NCBI GenBank assembly: GCA_023460615.1
Contig: JAEWPL010000222.1
Span: 1 to 64,000 of the forward strand
Length of the DNA stretch: 64,000 nucleotides
Origin: Pseudomonadota bacterium
Lineage (GTDB): Bacteria; Pseudomonadota; Gammaproteobacteria; Enterobacterales; Succinivibrionaceae
Direction of reading: 5' to 3'
Position 1 is the stretch's first letter. Every line of letters starts with the position of its first letter. The notes under the pieces were generated by a model. The model had not been told where the DNA came from. It made no database searches and saw only the letters and a list, made by a program, of their open reading frames with translations. Of this stretch, positions 58,019 to 64,000 are shown piece after piece. The position numbers were made by a program, and so were the translations under genes.

Positions 58019-59456
58019 AAAGATTTCTTTTGAAGTACAAGGATTTGATGTTATAGACGATTATTCAGATAATCAATTTGCTATTGCTGAAATTTATGTA
58101 TGTCACGACGGCAATAATCTGCATAATATGCCTATTGACTTATCCGTAATCAAAAAAGCAAAAAAGACTTTAAAAAATAAATTCTTAGTTGCTGGTTTTG
58201 ATGGAGATGACTTTGAGGGTCATGAGCCTGATGAACTAATTGTGGGCGTCTTTCCAGAAAGTTCAGAAATGAAATTCGTTGAGAAGAATGGAAAGACTTA
58301 TCTTGTTGCTCAAGCCATCATTTCTAAAGTTTATGCAAAATGGGCTTATGATGTGTTTGTAGAAGATGAAGATAATGAGAGAGCTGTTTCAATGGAAATT
58401 ACTGTGTTGGGTACAGAATTACAAGATGATGGATTAGAACATATTACTAAATTCGTATTTAATGGAGTAACTTTACTTGGAGGGTCTCATATGCCCGCCT
58501 GTGAAGGCAGTAATGCGTCTATAATCAAGTTCAGTAAGGAAAACGCATTGAAAGTTTATAGCAAGCGTTTAAAAAATTCTGAAAAGATTAAGAAGAATTT
58601 TGTTAGAGATATGGAGCTTGCAGAAATTTCAAGAAAGGAGGAGAGCGAAGAAATGGAAGATAAAGAAAAAGAAGTTGTAGAAACAGTTGAAGAAGAAGTT
58701 AAAGAAACTCCAGTGGAAGAAACTGAAGAATTTGCAAAAGAAGCTTCTGACGATGAAACTTATATGGAAGAAGATGAGTCTGAAAAAGAAGAAGACGATA
58801 AGGATGACGAAGAAAAGTCTGATGAGGAGTCTGACGAAAAAGAAGACGAAGAAGATGATAAGGATGACGAAGAAGATATGGAATGCAATAAAGACTTTGA
58901 GTCATTAACTGTTGAACAAAAATATGAAGTATTCCGCTCTGCTGTTAAAGAGTCTCTTGATGGATGTGGGTATTTAGAGTCTTATGACGATGAATATTTA
59001 TATGTTTATGATTATTGTGACGGAAATACTGTCAGATATGCTTATACTTTAGATGGTACTACTTGTACTATCGATGTAGACTCTAAAACAAGAGTAATGC
59101 GTGGTGGTTATGTAGAATTTGAAGTGTATGAAGAAGACAATAATAAATTAGAGACACTTGAAAAAGAAAACTGCGAGCTTAAGGAAAAACTTATGGCTTA
59201 TGAAACAGCTGAAAAGGAAAAATCTGTTGAAGCTATTTTATCAGAAGTAGTCGACGTAATTCCTGCTGACCGCATCGCAGAACTTCGTGAAAAATCTGCT
59301 GATTTCTCTTTAGATAATTTGTCAGTATTTGAAAACGAAGTAAAAGCAATCGCTTTTGAAGCTGTTGCAAAAGAAGTTAAAGGTAGTAAGTATAGTTTTA
59401 CAAAAATGCCTATTAACAACGAAATGGAAAAGAAGACATCTAAATATGGATGGTAA
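58011..59456 (+). CDS. Prohead protease / scaffold fusion, XkdF-like (481 aa)
   Basis: The N-terminal ~190 residues (IAEIYVCHDGNN, VSMEITVLG, FNGVTLLGGSHMPACEG) resemble XkdF/prohead-maturation proteins. Next is an extreme Asp/Glu/Lys repeat (~210-300), then a coiled-coil scaffold-like end (LETLEKENCELKEKLMAYE). Place between portal and capsid protein fits. A catalytic Ser cannot be assigned safely. Confidence 0.75.
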   Translation: MDKKISFEVQGFDVIDDYSDNQFAIAEIYVCHDGNNLHNMPIDLSVIKKAKKTLKNKFLVAGFDGDDFEGHEPDELIVGVFPESSEMKFVEKNGKTYLVAQAIISKVYAKWAYDVFVEDEDNERAVSMEITVLGTELQDDGLEHITKFVFNGVTLLGGSHMPACEGSNASIIKFSKENALKVYSKRLKNSEKIKKNFVRDMELAEISRKEESEEMEDKEKEVVETVEEEVKETPVEETEEFAKEASDDETYMEEDESEKEEDDKDDEEKSDEESDEKEDEEDDKDDEEDMECNKDFESLTVEQKYEVFRSAVKESLDGCGYLESYDDEYLYVYDYCDGNTVRYAYTLDGTTCTIDVDSKTRVMRGGYVEFEVYEEDNNKLETLEKENCELKEKLMAYETAEKEKSVEAILSEVVDVIPADRIAELREKSADFSLDNLSVFENEVKAIAFEAVAKEVKGSKYSFTKMPINNEMEKKTSKYGW

Positions 59457-59493
59457 GAAAAAAAATAATTAATTTTGAAAGGAGAAATAAAAA

Positions 59494-60030
59494 ATGGCAA
59501 AATCAATTTTAATTCCAACTCTAGTTGCTGCTAAAAATATCGATAGCTTAAATAGAAGTTTCGTTTCTACAGTAGACTTAGATAACGGAAATGTATTTGG
59601 AAAGGGAGAACTTTCAACTAATGCTGGTGAAAGTCAAGTTTATAAAACAGTTACACCTGCTACAGGAAGCTTATCTGGATTATATATGGCATTCTCTGCT
59701 GAAGATGTTGTATTAACTGATGATTTAGGAAATCAATTCAAAGTTGGTACATTAGACCCAAGAGCTTTCACAAACAAAGCTGGTACAGTATTTAGTGGAT
59801 TTAAACCACAAGTAGGAGATTTAGTTTTAATTTCTGCTGATGGTATTTCAGGAGAAGCTAAAGATTACGCTGTTGCTGCAAACGGAGCTAGTCAATTAGC
59901 ATTTAATGAAACTGCTGGTGCTGGATTAAGTTTCAAAGTTGTTGAAACTACTTATATTTCACTTGCTAGTGCAAATAATATTGGTTCTCAAAGAGTTGCT
60001 GCTTATTTATTAGAATGTGTAGCTAACTAA
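59494..60030 (+). CDS. Probable capsid decoration protein (178 aa)
   Basis: Gly-, Ala- and Thr-rich beta protein directly before the major capsid protein. Its leader (TTAATTTTGAAAGGAGA) is almost identical to that of the capsid gene, suggesting equally high translation. Confidence 0.68.
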   Translation: MAKSILIPTLVAAKNIDSLNRSFVSTVDLDNGNVFGKGELSTNAGESQVYKTVTPATGSLSGLYMAFSAEDVVLTDDLGNQFKVGTLDPRAFTNKAGTVFSGFKPQVGDLVLISADGISGEAKDYAVAANGASQLAFNETAGAGLSFKVVETTYISLASANNIGSQRVAAYLLECVAN

Positions 60031-60141
60031 TTTGAGTCATCAATCAAGGCTAATAACAAGTAAATATACACAGTTCGTATGTCGCTATTTATAAAAGTGT
60101 AAAAAATAAACAATTTATTAATTTTGAAAGGAGAATATAAA

Positions 60142-61239
60142 ATGGCAAAATTACCAAATAGTGTCTTAGCTTTCACAGCAGATAGTGCTGATAGAAAAGA
60201 AGGATACACAAACTTTGTAGAATACTACAATTTATATAAAGAAGGAAAAACTCAAAATGCCAATGGTGTTAGTTTTTCTGAAATGAACGAAAAAATGTTA
60301 ACATTCTTCTCTGATGAAGTAGCAAGATTATCAGGGAAGAAACAATCAGATGTACCTGATTTAGCAACTTATTGCAATTTCAGTGACGTTAAAGAGGCTG
60401 CTTTTGCAGTAGTTGGTATGTTAACTGATTTAATCATCCCAGATGCTTTAATTAAAGATTTAGGAATGATTGCTGAAATCAAAAACGGTGGATGGGGAGA
60501 CAGTTTAAAAGTTGAACTTAAACCAAGAGATTTATTCGTTGTATCAAAAGGCGGAAGAAATCGTAGAACTTATGACGTAACTCGTCAATTCAAAGGTGAA
60601 AAGACTATCGTTCCTGAGTCAAGAGGAATTACAGTTGGTATTTCTTTATATGACGTATTAAAAGGAACTTATTCATTAGCAGAGTTTGTTGCTAAAGCAG
60701 TATTATCTATGGAAACTCAAATGAAATATGATATTTATGATGCTTTCGCAGCAGCTATGAATGCACTTCCAAACACAACTGGCGCTAGTCAATTAAGAAT
60801 TAGTGGTTTCTCTCAAGACACTGCTATCGCTTTAGCACAAAAAGTTCAAGCTTGGAATGGTGGAGCTAAACCAGTTTTCTTAGGAACTAAATTAGCTTTA
60901 TCTAAAATCTTACCAGCATCAACTAATGCTCGTATCTTATTAGGAGACGAATATGTTAAAGTTGGTTATATGAGAGACTTTATGGGTATCTCAACTATTG
61001 AATTAGAACAAGTTGCAGACTTTACTACTGAATTTGCAGTAAAATTAGATGATAAGAAAATCTATGTAATCTGCCCAGGTACTGATAAAATGGTTAAAGT
61101 ATTTATTGAAGGTTCTACATTATCTAATGTTGATGGTAACTATGCAAATGCTAACTTAACTCAAACAGCTACATTATATAAATCTTATGGTGTAGGTGCT
61201 ATTAGTTCAGCATTAGCAGGTGTTATTGAATTAGCTTAA
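60142..61239 (+). CDS. Major capsid protein (365 aa)
   Basis: HK97-like order and size. Elements such as IPDALIKDLGMIAEIKNGGWGDSLKVELKPRD, RQFKGEKTIVPESRGITVGISLYDVL and a C-terminal P-domain/A-domain pattern fit phage coat proteins. The start MAKLPNSVLA at 60142 follows GAAAGGAGA. A strong terminator follows. Confidence 0.85.
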   Translation: MAKLPNSVLAFTADSADRKEGYTNFVEYYNLYKEGKTQNANGVSFSEMNEKMLTFFSDEVARLSGKKQSDVPDLATYCNFSDVKEAAFAVVGMLTDLIIPDALIKDLGMIAEIKNGGWGDSLKVELKPRDLFVVSKGGRNRRTYDVTRQFKGEKTIVPESRGITVGISLYDVLKGTYSLAEFVAKAVLSMETQMKYDIYDAFAAAMNALPNTTGASQLRISGFSQDTAIALAQKVQAWNGGAKPVFLGTKLALSKILPASTNARILLGDEYVKVGYMRDFMGISTIELEQVADFTTEFAVKLDDKKIYVICPGTDKMVKVFIEGSTLSNVDGNYANANLTQTATLYKSYGVGAISSALAGVIELA

Positions 61240-61263
61240 TTGTAACACAAAAGAATATTAGAG

Positions 61264-61300
61264 GAGAGGCTTCATAAGAGCCTCTCTTTATTTTAATTTA
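61264..61300 (+). terminator. Rho-independent terminator after the capsid gene
   Basis: GAGAGGCT/AGCCTCTC 8-bp hairpin followed by a T-rich tract. Confidence 0.85.
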
Positions 61301-61321
61301 GAAAAAAAGGAGAGATAAATA

Positions 61322-61945
61322 ATGGCAAATACTAAAACAAGTGCAAAAAATAATAGTGATGCAAAAAAGATTAAAGAGTTAGAAAAGACAATTTCAGATT
61401 TAAACGCTGTAGTTCAAATGTTAATGAAGCAGGGAGTTTCAACTCCAACAGTTGAAACAGAAGGCGAAAGAGATGTAGTATTTATTTCTTTATGTAATCA
61501 TATACTTAATCTTTCTACTGAACCAAATGGAGGAGGCACTATTTATACTTTCACTGAATTTGGTGAAGAGCAAGCTATTCCTTATTCTGATGCTAGAAAA
61601 ATAATTAAAAACAATAAAAGTTTTATTAAAGGTGGTAAGTGTTACATTGCTGATGATAAGATTATCAACACAGAACATTTAACTAGCGATTATAAAAAAA
61701 TTCTTAGTAAAGATGATTTATTGGATTTATTATCATCAGATAGGGTTAAATTTAGAAGTATCTTTGATAAAATGACACCAACTCAACAAGAAATATTCAG
61801 AGATGTTGTTGTTGATAAATTATCTAAAGATAGAAACAGTGTAGATATGAATATTGTTCAATATATAAATGAGTCTTTAAATATCGATATTTTAAAAAGT
61901 ATTGATTATAACAAGGAGTTATTGATTGTTAAAGACGAAAACTAG
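61322..61945 (+). CDS. Unrecognised 207-residue head protein
   Basis: N-terminal coiled coil (AKKIKELEKTISDLNAVVQM), then an alpha/beta region. It lies between capsid protein and connector genes, so probably a head or neck component. Confidence 0.7.
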   Translation: MANTKTSAKNNSDAKKIKELEKTISDLNAVVQMLMKQGVSTPTVETEGERDVVFISLCNHILNLSTEPNGGGTIYTFTEFGEEQAIPYSDARKIIKNNKSFIKGGKCYIADDKIINTEHLTSDYKKILSKDDLLDLLSSDRVKFRSIFDKMTPTQQEIFRDVVVDKLSKDRNSVDMNIVQYINESLNIDILKSIDYNKELLIVKDEN

Positions 61946-61959
61946 AGGAGGCTGGGAAT

Positions 61960-62415
61960 ATGACACCATATGATGACATATTGGATTTAGCGTTAGTCTC
62001 TATTGAAGATTATAGATTGAATAAACTTTCTACAGACTCGCCAGCTGAATTTAAGTTGATTTTAGAGGGATTTATGATTAGAGGGTTATCTAATTTTGAA
62101 AACTGTATAAAAGACCTTTCTGACAGAGATGATGAAGCACATCAATTCAATGTTGTTCTTGATGATTTAGAAAAGTCAATTATCGCTGACTGGACTGCTA
62201 TTATGTGGTTAGATAAAGAGATAAATGACACTCGTCAAATTACATCTATGCTACAGAATAGAAATGAAGCTCATAGATACTCTGAAGCTAACAACTTAAA
62301 AGCTAAAGCCGACCATCGTGTACAAATGGTTGAAGATGTTAAACATAAGCAAACAACTTATAGTTTAAAACACGCAGATTGGAAGGGGTGGGCTAGTGGC
62401 AACTATCAATTATAA
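61960..62415 (+). CDS. Head-tail connector-like protein (151 aa)
   Basis: All-helical DDILDLALVSIEDYRLNKL start and size fit adaptor proteins that bind under the portal. Identified from position and helical pattern only. Confidence 0.65.
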   Translation: MTPYDDILDLALVSIEDYRLNKLSTDSPAEFKLILEGFMIRGLSNFENCIKDLSDRDDEAHQFNVVLDDLEKSIIADWTAIMWLDKEINDTRQITSMLQNRNEAHRYSEANNLKAKADHRVQMVEDVKHKQTTYSLKHADWKGWASGNYQL

Positions 62416-62764
62416 AGATTTTCAATTAGATGATAACGCAACAGTGCAATCATTAAAAATCTTAATAAATCAATGTTGGAAAACTCTTCCTATATTTGAA
62501 GGAAAAAATAAAGAAAACCAAATTGTTTATTCTCGTGAGGAGGCATATGAGAATTATCAAAAACATTTGTGTTTTTTAATTACTAAAGTCTCTGGTGCAA
62601 GTAAAATTTGGCAGGATAATCAATATTATGTAGAACTTGTTTATATCTTAGTTGGTATGCAAGATTTTACAGAAGACGAGCACGACAGAGTAAAATATAT
62701 AGTGCATCATTGTACTAAACTTATCAACAATATGATAGAGATGGTATTAAACGATGAGTCTTAA
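62396..62764 (+). CDS. Head-completion-like protein (122 aa)
   Basis: GTG start after AAGGGGTG, overlapping the connector gene. Helical protein of stopper/completion size. Overlaps the next start by 11 nt. Confidence 0.6.
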   Translation: MATINYKDFQLDDNATVQSLKILINQCWKTLPIFEGKNKENQIVYSREEAYENYQKHLCFLITKVSGASKIWQDNQYYVELVYILVGMQDFTEDEHDRVKYIVHHCTKLINNMIEMVLNDES

Positions 62765-64000
62765 ATATTACGATGCGGCTCAGAAGATTAGACAACCAAA
62801 TCCTAAAGCATCCTATTATGCAGATTATAATGCAATATTAGATTTTAGTTTTGATAATGCCCCAAATGTTGTTTATGATGAAGTCGAATACGAACAGACG
62901 TATGGTGAAAATGATTTCGTCAAAATCAATAAAGTCCGTGTTGATACTATATTAAACTATAACACTGGTATTATATTGGGTGATGATTATAAAACATTTA
63001 TATTTGCCCCTGATTTTCCAGTTACGCCTTATTATGGAATGAAATTTCGTTGGCAAGGTAGTTATTGGTTAGTAATCAACACTAATTCTTATGCAAGTAT
63101 ATCTAACACAGCAGAGGTCAGACGTTGTAATAATGTGTTGAGGTTTTTTGATAAAGATGGCTCAAGAATTTACGAACCTTGTATATTAGATTATACATTG
63201 CGTTTCGCAAATAACGAAGACACTATGACTATCACTGTTGGTAATGGTGAACAAAAAGTATGGTGTCAACGTAATAAGAGAACCGCTCAAATTAAAGCCA
63301 ATGATAGGTTTTTATTTGGTACGCCAGAACAAAGAGTTGCATTTAGACTTTATGGTGGTGGTACTAAAAACTATATGAATGGAGTTACTATGGATGATAA
63401 TTCACCTACAATAACAGAATTTTATGTAGACCATTATGAAACAAATCCGTTGTTTGATGATTTTGAAAATGGTTTTGCTGATGCTTACTTGAATGAGGTG
63501 ACTATAAAAATTGAGGATGTTGTTAATTCATTAAATGTAGACGAAAGTGCTGTTTTAAGTGCTAAGGTATACAAAGGAACAAAAGAAGTGGCCAACACTA
63601 ATGTTTTATGGAAATCTTCTGACGATACCATAATTGAGATTAGTGATAATGTGGCGACTGCTAAACAGATTGGTAGTGCAACTATAACTGCTTATATCGA
63701 AAACACAACGATACAAAGTAGCATTGACATGAATGTTGTGGAGGAGCCTACTGAAGACGTAATAGAATTAATAGCAGAACCTAATATAGATTATGTACTA
63801 CAAAATAAATCACAACAATTTGTAGTTTATTTATATAAGAATGGTATCAAGCAAATTGACAGCGTGTCTTTTGCTGATATGTCTGTGGGTATACCAGTTG
63901 GAAAATATACAATCGTAGTAGACAATGATAATGCATTCACGCTTTTCAATAAGGGAATGTATATGAATGCACCAGTTATTGTAAGATGTGTATGTGGGGA
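62754..64000 (+). CDS. Neck/tail structural protein with Ig-like domain (partial, runs off the window)
   Basis: Open from ATG 62754 to the end (about 415 codons). The N-terminal part (about 60-110) has strand-rich FIFAPDFPVTPYYGMKFRW and SYWLVINTNSY, like head-closure barrels. Residues ~260-325 (LNVDESAVLSAKVYKGTKEV, VLWKSSDDTIIEISDN, GSATITAYI) match bacterial Ig-like (Big_2-type) domains, often used by phages for surface adhesion. Full length and further domains are not visible. Confidence 0.75.
   Translation, partial: MSLKYYDAAQKIRQPNPKASYYADYNAILDFSFDNAPNVVYDEVEYEQTYGENDFVKINKVRVDTILNYNTGIILGDDYKTFIFAPDFPVTPYYGMKFRWQGSYWLVINTNSYASISNTAEVRRCNNVLRFFDKDGSRIYEPCILDYTLRFANNEDTMTITVGNGEQKVWCQRNKRTAQIKANDRFLFGTPEQRVAFRLYGGGTKNYMNGVTMDDNSPTITEFYVDHYETNPLFDDFENGFADAYLNEVTIKIEDVVNSLNVDESAVLSAKVYKGTKEVANTNVLWKSSDDTIIEISDNVATAKQIGSATITAYIENTTIQSSIDMNVVEEPTEDVIELIAEPNIDYVLQNKSQQFVVYLYKNGIKQIDSVSFADMSVGIPVGKYTIVVDNDNAFTLFNKGMYMNAPVIVRCVCG

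Noticed and set aside
58687..58905. Lysine-rich and histidine-rich ORFs on both strands
   Set aside because: Out-of-frame readings of the Asp/Glu/Lys repeat of the protease/scaffold gene.

Overview
The window is part of the genome of a large double-stranded DNA phage of a low-GC Gram-positive (Bacillota) host. The evidence is a head module in canonical order (terminase, portal, prohead protease/scaffold, decoration protein, major capsid protein, connectors), near-complete gene packing with strong AGGAGG ribosome binding sites, textbook TTGACA-17-TATAAT promoters, a dense phage-type tRNA array and very low GC. No host gene is recognisable, and the genome continues beyond both ends.

Layout. 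(1) 1-5,774, minus strand: RNA-centred region. It holds 13 intact tRNA genes (Gln, Ile, Ser x2, Val, Tyr, Gly, Glu, Leu, Thr, Phe, Pro, Trp), one tRNA (probably Ala) split by a homing-endonuclease ORF, two tRNA-like molecules ending in CCA, several structured non-coding stretches, and four tandem hairpin RNAs resembling bacterial Y RNAs, two of which carry a circularly permuted tRNA-like body. These four lie directly upstream of a 685-residue protein that may be their partner. Two sigma-70-type promoters drive this region. (2) 5,752-15,827, minus strand: an end-healing enzyme (polynucleotide kinase fused to an HD phosphatase), two radical SAM proteins (one fused to a homing-endonuclease module), four paralogues sharing the N-terminal motif FETNSSSTH, coiled-coil proteins and a tyrosine recombinase. 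(3) 15,816-36,377, minus strand: about 50 small, mostly acidic, mostly unrecognised genes, including a SprT-like metalloprotein, a PcfJ-like protein and an HNH endonuclease. From 21.5 kb on they are fed by 11 copies of one unusual promoter: a 15-nt box (AAAAACTACTAAATA) always exactly 14 nt upstream of an extended -10. (4) 36.4-38.6 kb: turn-around region with divergent promoters, a 1-kb repeat-rich non-coding stretch (possible origin or RNA locus) and a 36-residue minus-strand gene with its own promoter and terminator. (5) 38,655-51,753, mainly plus strand: DNA methyltransferase, small genes, a secreted 3D/RlpA-like protein, a GHKL ATPase, an inverted helicase pair (45,042-46,956), nucleotide enzymes and a 916-residue two-barrel (YonO/RDR-like) RNA polymerase. 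(6) 51,849-64,000, plus strand: phosphoesterase and the packaging/head genes, ending inside a protein with an Ig-like domain.

How it works together (inference). The leftward small genes look like the early/middle host-takeover set, driven by host RNA polymerase assisted by a factor that reads the special -35 box. The phage's own polymerase, encoded just before the head genes, may serve later transcription. The tRNA array, interrupted tRNA, Y-RNA-like RNAs, kinase-HD enzyme and a partial HAD protein at the left edge suggest a programme for protecting, repairing or maturing tRNA-like RNAs.
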